From the NCBI RefSeq assembly GCF_004138485.1, contig NZ_ML142848.1, positions 1,214,640 through 1,278,639 on the forward strand: 64,000 nt of DNA, read 5' to 3'. The notes below the pieces were generated by a model. It was not told the origin of the DNA and did not search any database. It worked only from the letters and a program-made list of their open reading frames with translations. Made by a program: the position numbers and the translations under genes. Origin of the DNA: Peristeroidobacter soli (GTDB taxonomy: Bacteria > Pseudomonadota > Gammaproteobacteria > Steroidobacterales > Steroidobacteraceae). Each line of letters opens with the position of its first letter. The stretch's first letter is position 1. Positions 10,661 through 19,622 of the stretch are shown here, one piece after another.

Positions 10661-10879
10661 ATGACCGTCTTGCGAAATACCGCAGGTGATCCGGCCAAAC
10701 AGCAACAAGCCATCGAAGCCCTCGCCAAGGAAAGCGAGACCTCAATCGAACACGTGCGCGAGCTCTACGAAATCGAACATGCTCGCCTGAATTCGCAAGC
10801 TCGAGTGAAGACTTTCGTCTCCGTGATCGCGACGCGCCTGGTGCGCAACACGCTGCACGCAGAACGTACCAGCAGCTGA
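10661..10879 (+). CDS. DUF3562 family small protein
   Basis: A 72-residue, all-helical, charged protein. The segment from AIEALAKESE through VRELYEIEHARL to VSVIATRLVRNTL matches the DUF3562 pattern as I remember it (small proteobacterial proteins of unknown function). The ATG follows TGGAGGGATC, a good ribosome site. It stands alone between a chemoreceptor gene and a secreted phosphodiesterase gene, and the family context gives no function. Confidence 0.75.
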   Translation: MTVLRNTAGDPAKQQQAIEALAKESETSIEHVRELYEIEHARLNSQARVKTFVSVIATRLVRNTLHAERTSS

Positions 10880-11037
10880 GCTGAGCCGTCTTCCGGTCGC
10901 TCGGTTGTCATCGAGCGATCATCGAATCGAAACCTGCGTTGAACTTCGCCGGCGTATCTGTAGGCCGGTTCGAGCGCCCATCGAGTCAATTGTAAGAATG
11001 CGGCGCCGAACTCCCTATCCATTCGCAGGAGAGTTCA

Positions 11038-12306
11038 ATGCCACGTTCTTTGCAATTGGCCGCGCCCGCGGCTTTGCTGGCGGCACTTTGTTCCTTTGCC
11101 GCGCTCGCCGGTGACTACGGTCGCGGCGACGACTACGGCGATCGTCACGACGACAAAGGCTCGCGCGGCACCGTGCAACTCGGCGACCGCCCGTTCTTTC
11201 TGATCGACGGTCTCGACGACAGCCGCCTCAAGGACAAGCTGCAGAGCTGCAAGGCCGGCCCATTCTACCAGTCCAGTTTCTCCATCGCCCATCGCGGTGC
11301 CCCGCTGCAGTTCCCGGAGCACACTAAGGAATCGTATGAAGCCGGCGCACGTCAGGGCGCGGGCGTGGTCGAGTGCGATGTGACTTTCACCAAGGACGGC
11401 GAGCTGGTGTGTCGTCACGACGAGTGCGATCTGCACACCACCACCAACATCGTCGACACCGACCTGAACGCCTCGTGCACCGTGCCCTGGGCTCCGGGCG
11501 TCACGCCGAAGTGCTGCGCCAGTGACATCACGCTCGCTCAGTTCAAGACGCTGAAGGGCAAGATGGATGCGTCCAACCCGAGCGCCACCACGTCGAAGGG
11601 CTACCTCGGCGGCACCGCTTCGTTCCGCACCGATCTCTACAACAGCCGCGGCACTCTGCTGACGCTGAAAGAGAGCATCGCGCTGAACAAGAAGCTCGGC
11701 GTGAAGCACACTCCGGAACTGAAGGCCGGCAATCCCGCGCGCCTGCAGACGGTGTTCGGCGGCCAGGAAGGCTACGCGCAGAAGATGATCGATACGTTCA
11801 AGGCCGCCGGCGTGAACCCGAAGGACGTGTATGCGCAGTCGTTCGACGTGCGCGACGTTCTGTACTGGATCAAGAACGAGCCGCGCTTCGGTCAGCAGGC
11901 CGTGTACCTCGATGACGTCGATCCGTCGTCGCCGGGCTTCCCGCGCCTGACGGTGGAAGAGCTGAAGCAGCTGAAGAAGCAGGGCGTGAAGATCATCGCT
12001 CCGCCGATCGGCGTGCTGCTGGCGGTGAACAGCAACGACGAGATCGTGCCGTCGCAGTACGCGCTCGACATCAAGAGCTTCGGCTTCGACATCATCACCT
12101 GGTCGTTCGAACGTGCCGACCTGCGCAACGGCGGCGTCGGCGCGGGCTTCTACTATGCGTTCGATCCGACCGGCCGTGCGCTGAAGAAAGACAGCGACAT
12201 GTACAAGGCGCTGGATGTACTGGCCCGCAAGGTCGGCGTCATCGGCATCTTCTCCGACTGGCCGGCGACCGTCACCTACTACGCGAACTGCATGGGATTG
12301 AAATAA
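11038..12306 (+). CDS. Secreted glycerophosphodiester phosphodiesterase (GDPD family)
   Basis: 422 residues with a Sec signal peptide (about 1-24, cleavage near FAALAG). The GDPD core shows AHRGAP, the PEHT metal-site glutamate, ECDVTFTKDGE and CRHDECDL, which carry the family's catalytic and Ca/Mg-binding His, Glu and Asp residues. It should hydrolyse glycerophosphodiesters in the periplasm or outside the cell to glycerol-3-phosphate and an alcohol. A good AGGAGAG ribosome site precedes the ATG. It is followed at once by a strong terminator. Neighbouring genes (PhoD remnant, S1/P1 nuclease) also deal with phosphate esters, which suggests a phosphorus-scavenging locus. Confidence 0.93.
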   Translation: MPRSLQLAAPAALLAALCSFAALAGDYGRGDDYGDRHDDKGSRGTVQLGDRPFFLIDGLDDSRLKDKLQSCKAGPFYQSSFSIAHRGAPLQFPEHTKESYEAGARQGAGVVECDVTFTKDGELVCRHDECDLHTTTNIVDTDLNASCTVPWAPGVTPKCCASDITLAQFKTLKGKMDASNPSATTSKGYLGGTASFRTDLYNSRGTLLTLKESIALNKKLGVKHTPELKAGNPARLQTVFGGQEGYAQKMIDTFKAAGVNPKDVYAQSFDVRDVLYWIKNEPRFGQQAVYLDDVDPSSPGFPRLTVEELKQLKKQGVKIIAPPIGVLLAVNSNDEIVPSQYALDIKSFGFDIITWSFERADLRNGGVGAGFYYAFDPTGRALKKDSDMYKALDVLARKVGVIGIFSDWPATVTYYANCMGLK

Positions 12307-12324
12307 TCCCGAGACCAGAATGGC

Positions 12325-12356
12325 AAAAGCCGGCGGCACTCGGGCCGCCGGCTTTT
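12325..12356. terminator. Strong bidirectional rho-independent terminator
   Basis: A perfect 13-bp stem (AAAAGCCGGCGGC paired with GCCGCCGGCTTTT) closes a 6-base loop 18 bases after the GDPD stop. A/T tracts on both sides let it work for both strands. It separates the GDPD gene from the phosphatase remnant transcribed towards it. Confidence 0.92.
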
Positions 12357-12368
12357 GTTATCGACTGA

Positions 12369-12617
12369 TTACAGACGCGGCGTCTTCTGGCCCTGACCGC
12401 GAACCAGATTGTTGCCGACCTCGCTGACCATCACCGTCGCCAGCGTTTCCTGATCGCTGTTCGCGTCGATGGTCGCGACGTGATAGATCTCGCAGGTCGC
12501 CGCCTCGTGCGTCAGGTCGAGCACGCCATAACCACGACGGTTGAGATTGATGTACTTCAGGTGCGGCGACACGAAGCGCAACTGCCCCGCCAGCGCATCG
12601 GCGAGCGCATCCGGCAC
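12369..12617 (-). pseudogene. C-terminal remnant of a PhoD-type alkaline phosphatase
   Basis: An open frame of 82 codons encodes GQLRFVSPHLKYINLNRRGYG followed by a beta-rich tail, which resembles the C-terminal end of PhoD-family alkaline phosphatases/phosphodiesterases. The catalytic body (about 400 residues) is missing, and the frame opens just after an in-frame TGA. A neighbouring frame upstream keeps a few phosphatase-like residues (NNERF), consistent with a frameshift and a large deletion. The fragment lies between two other phosphodiester-cleaving enzymes, so the lost gene probably belonged to the same nutritional locus. Family assignment rests on the short tail only. Confidence 0.6.
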
Positions 12618-12838
12618 CGAAAGCGCTCATTGTTCTAGCTCCTGCGGCTGGGGCCGGTCCTGCGCTCCCGGCATTCGGCGTCCTGCCCAGCACCGGGACC
12701 TTCGACGCTTTGCAACCTGACGGCAAATCGGCCGCCGCGCGAGCTGCATTTCATGCAACACTGGTTCGAGCGCACGCTGCCCCATCGAAGAGCGCGCTCT
12801 GTTATTCATGGCGGTCGTTCAACTTCGTGAAATCCGAT

Positions 12839-13762
12839 ATGAAGCCATTCGTCGCCCTGCTGCTCGCCGTTCTCACTCCCTGGTCCGCTGCGCAGGCCTG
12901 GTCCCGCCCGGGACACATGGTCACCGCCGCGATTGCGTATGACGAATTGAGTGCGCAGGACCGACGAGTCATCGACAGGATCGTCGCGTTGGCCGAGAAA
13001 CATCCGGATCGCGGCGCCTTCGAGGTCGCCGTTGGCCGTGCCACCGGCGACGAGCGCGGTCGCCGCCTGTTCCTCGAGCTCGCCCGCTGGCCGGACGACG
13101 CCCGCGGCAGCATTCACGATCATCCGACGTGGCACTACTGGTCGCGCCCCATCGTCGACAAATCGTCGCCTCCCCCACAGGTCCCTAAAGATGTCCCCCA
13201 GGGTTCGGCCAATGAAGCATTTGCACTGAACCTGAGCGTCGCCTCCGATTCACGCGCTGCAGCCGGAGAACGCGCAGTCGCGCTGGCCTGGATATTCCAT
13301 CTGGTTGGCGACATGCATCAGCCCTTGCATAGCGTGTCGCAGGTATCGAAACGTTTCCCGGAAGGCGACCGCGGCGGCAGCCTGCAATTCGTGCTCGATC
13401 CGGTCGACAAGGCGCCGGTCTCCTTGCACTGGTACTGGGACGACCGGGTCAGTCGCGACGGCGAGCCCGAGCTGGCGCTGAAGAACGCCGAAGATCTCAT
13501 GCGTCGCGTACCGCGCACGCAGTTCATGCTCCAACCGTTCAGGAGCGCCGCGGAGTTTTCGGAATGGGCCAAGGAGAGTTATCAGCTCGGCGACGCCGTC
13601 GCCTACGGCCCGGAACTACGAGCCAGCGATGCCGCGAAAACCGCGCCGGAACAGTCCAAGAGTTACCTCGATCAATCCCTGGAAGTCGCGGAACAGCGGC
13701 TCACATTGGCCGGCTATCGGCTCACCGAGGTACTGCGCTGGGTGTTCCGTAACGAGCGCTGA
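12839..13762 (+). CDS. Secreted S1/P1-type zinc nuclease
   Basis: 307 residues. A signal peptide (1-20, ending AAQA) exposes Trp21 as the mature N-terminus. In this family the terminal Trp amino group is a zinc ligand. Other ligands are visible in order: His in RPGHMV, Asp in ARWPDDAR, His in WHYWSRP, the HLVGDMHQPLH block, and His/Asp of LHWYWDD. The enzyme should degrade single-stranded DNA/RNA and release 3'-nucleotide phosphate outside the cytoplasm. The ATG at 12839 is chosen over the longer frame from 12710 because it gives the clean signal peptide. With the GDPD gene it suggests use of external nucleic acids and lipids as phosphate sources. Confidence 0.93.
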   Translation: MKPFVALLLAVLTPWSAAQAWSRPGHMVTAAIAYDELSAQDRRVIDRIVALAEKHPDRGAFEVAVGRATGDERGRRLFLELARWPDDARGSIHDHPTWHYWSRPIVDKSSPPPQVPKDVPQGSANEAFALNLSVASDSRAAAGERAVALAWIFHLVGDMHQPLHSVSQVSKRFPEGDRGGSLQFVLDPVDKAPVSLHWYWDDRVSRDGEPELALKNAEDLMRRVPRTQFMLQPFRSAAEFSEWAKESYQLGDAVAYGPELRASDAAKTAPEQSKSYLDQSLEVAEQRLTLAGYRLTEVLRWVFRNER

Positions 13763-13774
13763 TTCCGTCATCCA

Positions 13775-14263
13775 ATTGCAATACAAGCGGTCGATCCGAA
13801 ACTCGATCTGGTTCTGGAGCGGTTCATCGACGCCCCCAAGCGCCTGGTCTGGGAAGCGCTGACCCAGCCGGAACATCTCAAGCAGTGGTACATGCCCAAG
13901 CCCTGGGGAGTCGTTGCGAAGTGCGAGCTGGACGTGCGACCGGGCGGCATGTTCAGCATCGACACCGCAGCGACCGAGGGCGGCGAGGCGTTGCCCAATC
14001 TCGGCTGTTTCCTGGAAGTCGTGCCGATGGCACGACTCAGCTGGACCTCCATGCTGTTCCCTGGCTATCGCCCGGCCGTGTTCGATGACATTCCGATCAC
14101 TGCCATCGTCACGCTGGAAACCGTGGGAGCCGGCACTCGCTACGTCTTCACGGCGCTACACCGGGATGCAGCCGACTTCGAAAAAAACAAAGCTTCGGGC
14201 TGGCAACAGGGGACCGAAATCGCTCTCGATCAGTTCGTAGCCCACGTGATGTCGATGAAATAG
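13775..14263 (+). CDS. AHSA1/SRPBCC-family protein lacking an ordinary start codon
   Basis: The frame encodes KLDLVLERFIDAP, LVWEALTQPEHLKQWYMPK and, near the end, GTEIALDQFVAHV, typical of AHSA1-like (START superfamily) ligand-binding proteins of about 160 residues. The conserved N-terminal strand starts at 13799. Between it and the in-frame TGA that ends the nuclease gene (13760-13762) there is no ATG, GTG or TTG. The first methionine, at 13892, falls after the first conserved helix. I list the region from an ATT codon at 13775 as the only start that keeps the fold whole. Alternatives are stop-codon read-through from the nuclease, a damaged start, or a shortened protein from 13892. Function is unknown. 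Confidence 0.7.
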   Translation: MAIQAVDPKLDLVLERFIDAPKRLVWEALTQPEHLKQWYMPKPWGVVAKCELDVRPGGMFSIDTAATEGGEALPNLGCFLEVVPMARLSWTSMLFPGYRPAVFDDIPITAIVTLETVGAGTRYVFTALHRDAADFEKNKASGWQQGTEIALDQFVAHVMSMK

Positions 14264-14275
14264 CTCCGGGCGACT

Positions 14276-16393
14276 TCAGTACGGTCGAAAATCGCCCGAG
14301 GCGACCGCCGTCGCACGATACGAGGGAGCAGCCGCACTCCGGCTGTTGCCACGCATCGGCGAGTTGACCGCACGACGCTCGCGAGAGTTGCTGGCGTCAT
14401 GTCTATCCGACTTGGCCGGAGCGTGATCGCCAACGTCGAAGAACGCCACCGAGTCCTGCAACTGCGCCGCCTGACTGGACAGTTCTTCGGACGTAGCCGC
14501 CAGCTCTTCGGAGGCCGAGGCATTCTGTTGCGTGGCCATGCTGAGTTGATCCATGGCGGCGCCGATCTGCTTCACCGACTCGGTCTGCTCCTGTGACGCA
14601 GCGGTAATCTCCTGCACGAGATCGGAAGTGCGCTGGATCGACGGAACGATTGCGCCCAGCAATTCGCCGGCGTGTTCCGCGGTCGAGACGCTCTTGCCGG
14701 CGAGCTCGCCGATCTCCTTCGCCGCCTCCTGGCTACGCTCGGCAAGCTTGCGCACTTCGGACGCAACTACCGAGAAGCCCCTGCCATGTTCGCCCGCGCG
14801 TGCCGCCTCGATGGCCGCATTCAATGCCAGCAGATTGGTCTGATAGGCAATGTCGTCGATGATGCTGATCTTCTGTGCGATCTGTTTCATCGCGGCGACC
14901 GTCTGCGTCACCGCCTGCCCGCCTTCACCGGCCTCCTTGCTGGCCTTGGTGGCCATGCCGTCAGTGACTTTGGCGTTGTCGCTGTTCTGGGCGATCGACG
15001 CCGACATGCTCTCAACCGATGAAGTCGTCTCCTCCACCGAAGCCGCCTGTTCGGTAGCCGACTGCGACAGGCTCTGCGCCGTCGCGCTCACGTGGTTGGC
15101 GGCATCCGTCAGCGAAGCCGCAGCCGCGCGCACCTGCTCGATAATGGAGGCCAACTTGTCGCAACTTGAGTTGGCGTCGTTCTTGACCTGGTTGAATGTC
15201 CCCTGCGCCTCGCGAGTAATACGTTGGGTGAGATCGCCGGCCGCGAGGCCAGAGAACACACGACCCACATCCTCGATGATGGCAGCCAGCTTTTCGCTGG
15301 TGGCATTGGCATCCGCCTTCACGGCGCCGAAGACGCCCGTGTAATCGCGCGTGATGCGTTGGGACAGATCACCCGCCGCCAGCGCGCCGAACACACGGCC
15401 CACGTCGGAGAAAATGACGGAGGTCGTTTCCATCAGGGAATTGACGCCCGCACACAGCGATGCGATCGGCCCACTCTTGCCTTCCAGCGGAATCCGTTGC
15501 GACAGATCGCCGTCGCGGGCGGCGGAGGTAACCACCTGCGCCTGTTCGACGGCGTCACGCAACATGCGATTGGCATTGATCTCGGCCGTGATGTCGGTGG
15601 CGTACTTGACCACTTTCACCGGCTTGCCGTTCACATCCATGATCGGGTTGTAAGCCGCTTGAATCCAGATCTCTTTGCCGCCCTTGCCGATGCGTTTGTA
15701 TTGACCGGTGTCGTACTCGCCGCGCCCCAGCTTCTCCCAGAACAGACGATATTCCACGCTGCCGCGATAGGCGGGATCGACGAACAGCGAGTGATGCTGT
15801 CCCTTGATCTCTTCCAGCGAATAGCCGAGCGTGGCCAGGAAATTGGCGTTGGCGTGCAGGATGCGCCCATCGAGCGAGAATTCGATGACTGCCTGCGCCT
15901 TGCTGATGGCGGCCAGCTGTCCTTCGAAATCCGCGGCGCGCTCCTTGGCGGCCGTGATGTCGGTGGCGAACTTGATGACCTTATACGGCTTGCCATTCCC
16001 ATCGAGGATCGGGTTGTACGACGCCTGGATCCAGACTTCCTTCCCGCCCTTGCCGATGCGCTTGTACTGACCCTGGTCGAATTCGCCCCGATTCAGTTTG
16101 TCCCAGAACTGACGGTACTCGAGCGAGTTGGCATAGGCCGGGTCGGTAAACATGCTGTGATGACGGCCCTGCACTTCCTCGAGCCGATAGCCCAGGGTGC
16201 GCAGGAAATTGTCGTTCGCATGCAGGATGGTGCCGTCGAGCTTGAACTCGATCGTGGCCTGCACTTTATCCAGCGCGGCCAGCCGGCCCTGCATCTCGGA
16301 CAACTCGCGCGCGCGCTCCAGCGCCGCTTGCCGTTCCTGTTCCGTGGGACCGAGCGCAAGCACATTACGCAACCACGACTTCGAAGCGTTCAC
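14276..16393 (-). CDS. Soluble double-PAS, poly-HAMP chemoreceptor (Aer/Aer2-like)
   Basis: 705 residues from a GTG at 16393 with GGAGATAGG upstream. There is no membrane segment. Two near-identical PAS domains (about 38-148 and 160-270) are followed by three consecutive HAMP-like units marked by [16 protein letters not shown] and AGDLTQRI, and then a methyl-accepting signalling domain with the conserved tip ([22 protein letters not shown]). The PAS sequences, with W-IQA-YNPI and FATDIT blocks, resemble those of cytoplasmic redox or aerotaxis receptors. Cofactor binding cannot be read from sequence. No CheR tether is present at the C-terminus (DFRPY). It converges closely on the AHSA1 gene. 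Confidence 0.93.
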   Translation of the reverse strand: MNASKSWLRNVLALGPTEQERQAALERARELSEMQGRLAALDKVQATIEFKLDGTILHANDNFLRTLGYRLEEVQGRHHSMFTDPAYANSLEYRQFWDKLNRGEFDQGQYKRIGKGGKEVWIQASYNPILDGNGKPYKVIKFATDITAAKERAADFEGQLAAISKAQAVIEFSLDGRILHANANFLATLGYSLEEIKGQHHSLFVDPAYRGSVEYRLFWEKLGRGEYDTGQYKRIGKGGKEIWIQAAYNPIMDVNGKPVKVVKYATDITAEINANRMLRDAVEQAQVVTSAARDGDLSQRIPLEGKSGPIASLCAGVNSLMETTSVIFSDVGRVFGALAAGDLSQRITRDYTGVFGAVKADANATSEKLAAIIEDVGRVFSGLAAGDLTQRITREAQGTFNQVKNDANSSCDKLASIIEQVRAAAASLTDAANHVSATAQSLSQSATEQAASVEETTSSVESMSASIAQNSDNAKVTDGMATKASKEAGEGGQAVTQTVAAMKQIAQKISIIDDIAYQTNLLALNAAIEAARAGEHGRGFSVVASEVRKLAERSQEAAKEIGELAGKSVSTAEHAGELLGAIVPSIQRTSDLVQEITAASQEQTESVKQIGAAMDQLSMATQQNASASEELAATSEELSSQAAQLQDSVAFFDVGDHAPAKSDRHDASNSRERRAVNSPMRGNSRSAAAPSYRATAVASGDFRPY
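15584..16282 (-). repeat. Tandem PAS-coding duplication within the chemoreceptor
   Basis: Two units, 15950-16282 and 15584-15916, encode homologous 111-residue PAS domains with a period of 122 codons (366 bases). Blocks such as [10 protein letters not shown] and DITA are identical or nearly so at the protein level. This points to an internal duplication that has since diverged modestly. Confidence 0.75.
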
Positions 16394-16754
16394 ACCTATC
16401 TCCTACGCAAGTTCGCGGAGCACATCTACGTCCTGCGCGCGGCGCTCCTTCGACGTGTAACGACTCGGTTTCCGCGCCCTGAATAGGGCTGAATCGATTT
16501 TGCGGGAAGCACTTAGCCCTCGGTGCCATTGCGACTGAGAGGGAACGGCTTGAACCATCCCCAGCAGCAACTGCCTGATGACGGGATTAGGCATCGGCCT
16601 GATGAGGCGTGTATGAGGCGTCTCACAGCAACGCTCGCTGACGTCGATCTTGAGGTACTGCAAAATTCCTCGCGGGCGGCCTGGCCGAACTCAGAAAGCA
16701 ATGGCCGGTGACTTCGAGCTAAAATGTCCGTCAGATCCGCGACCTCGACCTCGA
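16394..16754. other. 361-base intergenic space, nothing recognised
   Basis: This lies between the divergent double-PAS chemoreceptor and the THUMP methyltransferase. It must hold promoters for both, but I see no convincing sigma-70 element, RNA structure or gene. A longer in-frame start for the methyltransferase (from 16650) would use part of it. Confidence 0.35.
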
Positions 16755-17918
16755 ATGCAACTGATCGCCACCTGTCCCGAAGAAACCAAACCGGCCCTGG
16801 TTCTCGAGCTCGAAGCCCTGGGCGCGCTCAACATCGCGCCCGGCTATCGCGCCGTCGGCTTCGAGGCGAGCGACGCTCTTCTTTATGAGCTGCACCTCAA
16901 ACTGCGAACGGCGAGCCGCATCCTGAAAGTCATCAAGGAAGTTCCGGCCAAGTCGCCGGAGATGCTGCGCTCACAGGCCCGGCGCATTCATTGGAATGAG
17001 CTGTTCGACGCGCGGCATGGCTTCATGGTCGAAAGCCAGGGTGACGACGCGGATAAGGCCGGAATGGCCCCGAAGCAAATCATCACCCAGGTGCGCGAGA
17101 GCATCCGCGACGTCTTCGAGCGCGCCCAAGGCGTGGCACCGGTCGTCGATCGAAGTGAGCCGAAGGTCGTCGTCGTGGCTCATCTGAGACACGGCCGCTG
17201 CATGCTGAGCTTCGACGTCTCGGGCAAGTCGTTACACAAGCGCGGTTATCGCGAACAGGGCCATCCGGCACCGCTCAAAGAAACGCTCTCCGCGGCGATC
17301 CTCATCATGGCGGGTTACGACGGCAGCCAGGCATTCATGGATCCAATGTGTGGCAGCGGCACGATTGCCATCGAGGCCGCGATGATGGCGGTCCGCAAGG
17401 CGCCACAGATCCATCGCAAGAAAGGCGAATTTCATTTCGAATGGCTCAAGGATTTCGATCGCGATCTGTGGCGCGCCACTCAGGATCGCGTGCGCGCCGA
17501 AAAACTGGAGGCCCCGGCGGCACCGGTCGTCGCTTCGGACATCAACCCCACCTATGTGGCGATGGCAAAGAAAAGTGCACTGGACGCGCGCGTCGAGCGA
17601 TACATGACTTTCAACACGGGCCGCTTCCAGGATGCCGAGCCACCCGCACCCAGCGGAATCCTCGTGACCAATCTGCCGTATGGCGAACGCATCGGCAGCA
17701 GCGAGGGCGACATCGTGCAGCTGTACGAAGAAGTGGGCGACACCCTGAAGCAGAAGTTCAGCGGCTGGCAGGCCGCCATCCTGGCCGCCGCCGCCTCGCC
17801 CTATAAAGCGATTGGCCTCAAACCCAAGCGCACGATCTCCCTCATGAACGGCAGCATCCCCTGCAAGCTGCTGTTGTTTGATCTGTACTCGGGATCCCGT
17901 CGCGCTGTTCAACCGTGA
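16755..17918 (+). CDS. THUMP-domain RNA guanine-N2 methyltransferase (RlmL N-half/Trm14-like)
   Basis: 387 residues. An N-terminal THUMP RNA-binding region (to about 160) precedes a Rossmann methyltransferase domain with SAM motif MDPMCGSGTIAIE and catalytic motif NLPYGER (N-P-P-Y type), the combination seen in 23S rRNA m2G and tRNA m2G enzymes. It corresponds to the first half of fused RlmL; no RlmK-type half follows. The exact RNA target is not readable. The ATG at 16755 matches the usual short MQLIATC N-terminus, and upstream in-frame starts lack ribosome sites. The stop overlaps the GTG of the next methyltransferase gene (GTGA), so the two are co-translated. Confidence 0.88.
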   Translation: MQLIATCPEETKPALVLELEALGALNIAPGYRAVGFEASDALLYELHLKLRTASRILKVIKEVPAKSPEMLRSQARRIHWNELFDARHGFMVESQGDDADKAGMAPKQIITQVRESIRDVFERAQGVAPVVDRSEPKVVVVAHLRHGRCMLSFDVSGKSLHKRGYREQGHPAPLKETLSAAILIMAGYDGSQAFMDPMCGSGTIAIEAAMMAVRKAPQIHRKKGEFHFEWLKDFDRDLWRATQDRVRAEKLEAPAAPVVASDINPTYVAMAKKSALDARVERYMTFNTGRFQDAEPPAPSGILVTNLPYGERIGSSEGDIVQLYEEVGDTLKQKFSGWQAAILAAAASPYKAIGLKPKRTISLMNGSIPCKLLLFDLYSGSRRAVQP

Positions 17919-18778
17919 ACCGCGAGCAACCCATATCGCACGCCGGCCGCTATGAAGTGGTGGTACGCGATGGCATCGGCCGTATTCGCGATACCGTCTC
18001 GGGCGAGGTGATGCACTCGGTGAACGATCCGGCCGAGGAAGCGCACGCCCTTTATGTCGAGCAATCGCGACTGACGGAAAGATTGCGGGAGCAAAACACC
18101 GAGCCACTCGTCGTGTGGGACGTCGGCCTCGGCGCAGCGGCCAACGCGATGGCCACCATTCAGGCCGCCGAAGCGATGAATGTCGCCGATCGCGGCCGGC
18201 GGTTACTGCTGATCAGTTTCGAGAACGACTTGGACTCCCTCAAACTGGCGTTGGGTGTTCGTCAATGGTTCAAGCACCTCAACCACGTTGCGCCGGAACA
18301 ATTGCTCACGAAGGACCGATGGGTGAACCGGGACGACTCGATCGAGTGGCGATTGCTTCAGGGGGATTTTGCGACCCTCAAATTCGCTGCCCCGCCGCCG
18401 GATCTGATCTTCTTCGATCCATTTTCATTCAAGACGGATAGTGAATTGTGGTCCGTGGCATCGTTCCACGAGCTGCTTCAAACATGCAACGGTCGCGCGA
18501 CAGAATTATTCACGTACACCTACTCCACCGCCGTTCGGGCGGCGATGCTCGTCGCGGGTTTCCACGTGGCCAAGGGATGCGCGACCGGACCGAAAACAGA
18601 AACGACCATTGGTTTGTCGCCGCTCGCTGCGCGAGGCAATCACCGCCGGGAATTGCTCGGCGCAGCTTGGTTGCTTCGATGGAGCCGCAGCGGAGCACAA
18701 ACGCCTTTCGGCGTGAGTGGAGACGATGAATCGTGGCGTGCAGCGGTGACTGGGCATCCGCAGTTTCAGTCGACTTGA
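17915..18778 (+). CDS. MnmC-like SAM-dependent methyltransferase (tRNA wobble-type, stand-alone)
   Basis: 287 residues with a GTG start overlapping the upstream stop by four bases. It has a SAM-binding region (VVWDVGLGAAANAM), an acidic motif II (LISFENDLDSL), and the catalytic-type DLIFFDPFSFKTD followed by a C-terminal lobe with FTYTYSTAVRAAMLVAGF. These match the methyltransferase domain of MnmC (DUF752 type), which completes mnm5 modification at tRNA wobble uridine. The FAD oxidase half of MnmC is absent here. It is co-translated with a THUMP rRNA/tRNA methyltransferase, which supports an RNA-modification role. Substrate assignment is inference. Confidence 0.78.
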   Translation: MNREQPISHAGRYEVVVRDGIGRIRDTVSGEVMHSVNDPAEEAHALYVEQSRLTERLREQNTEPLVVWDVGLGAAANAMATIQAAEAMNVADRGRRLLLISFENDLDSLKLALGVRQWFKHLNHVAPEQLLTKDRWVNRDDSIEWRLLQGDFATLKFAAPPPDLIFFDPFSFKTDSELWSVASFHELLQTCNGRATELFTYTYSTAVRAAMLVAGFHVAKGCATGPKTETTIGLSPLAARGNHRRELLGAAWLLRWSRSGAQTPFGVSGDDESWRAAVTGHPQFQST

Positions 18779-18821
18779 GAAGTGGATGCCGCGGCCCATG
18801 AGCCGCGACACCCGCGCTGAC

Positions 18822-19487
18822 TCAGCGAGAGGCGCCAGGCGCCGGCGTGTTGAGCAACTGCTGTTCCCAGAGATATGCAATGCCACTACCAGCGGCATGC
18901 TGCTTGAGAACCTCGGTCAGCTCGGCGGCGTGGTCGGTCCGCGCCCAGTCGCGCTGCCATTCGGCCGCCAGTGCCAGCCAGGTCATCATGTTCGCGCCGG
19001 CCGCGATCATGCGTTGAATGGCGACCTCGTGCGCTTCGACCGACGTAGCACCGGACGCATCGGTAATCACCGTCACATCCCAGCCTTCGCCCAGCGCCTG
19101 GATCACCGGCATCGCGACGCAGATCTCGGTCCACAGGCCCGCGATGATCAGCTGCTTGCGACCGGTCGCCTTGACCGCATCCACCACTTTCCGATCCTCC
19201 CAGGTGTTGATGAACGTCCGGTCGATCACTTGCTGACCGGGGAATACCTCCGTGATCTGAGGGAAGATGAGGCCGCCCCGCTCGGCGATCACGCTGGTTA
19301 GAATGGTGGGGACGCCAAACGCCCTGGCGGCCTTCGCCAGCGCGGTGGAATTGTTGACCACCATGTGCGGATCGTGGCTGTTCAAATTCGCGAGCTGGTA
19401 GGGCTGGTGGTCGATCAGAACGAGTACCGAATCTTCAGGTCGAAGCAGCGAAGCGAGGCCATTGCGAAAGGTCATGACTACATCCAT
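18822..19487 (-). CDS. Isochorismatase-family hydrolase (YcaC-like)
   Basis: 221 residues. The family nucleophile/acid positions are visible: Asp in VLVLIDHQPYQ near the N-terminus and the catalytic Cys in IAGLWTEICVAMP, with the cis-peptide region before it. This layout matches YcaC-like cysteine hydrolases acting on small amides or esters. The reading frame is open far upstream (to 20432), but that part is antisense to the LysR gene. I start at ATG 19487, just before MTFRNGLASLL. It is divergent from a LysR regulator at 19623, which very probably controls it. The true substrate is unknown. Confidence 0.88.
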   Translation of the reverse strand: MDVVMTFRNGLASLLRPEDSVLVLIDHQPYQLANLNSHDPHMVVNNSTALAKAARAFGVPTILTSVIAERGGLIFPQITEVFPGQQVIDRTFINTWEDRKVVDAVKATGRKQLIIAGLWTEICVAMPVIQALGEGWDVTVITDASGATSVEAHEVAIQRMIAAGANMMTWLALAAEWQRDWARTDHAAELTEVLKQHAAGSGIAYLWEQQLLNTPAPGASR

Positions 19488-19622
19488 TGATGCTGAGGTT
19501 GGTTTCCGGGAGCGCGGTGCCGACTGGGGCGCCGCTGGTGGAAAACGGACCTTGCCATTCACCTCCCTGCCGCGGTAGTCACGTTTTGTGCCACGCTGTG
19601 TCGCCTGATTGGGAACGCCGAA

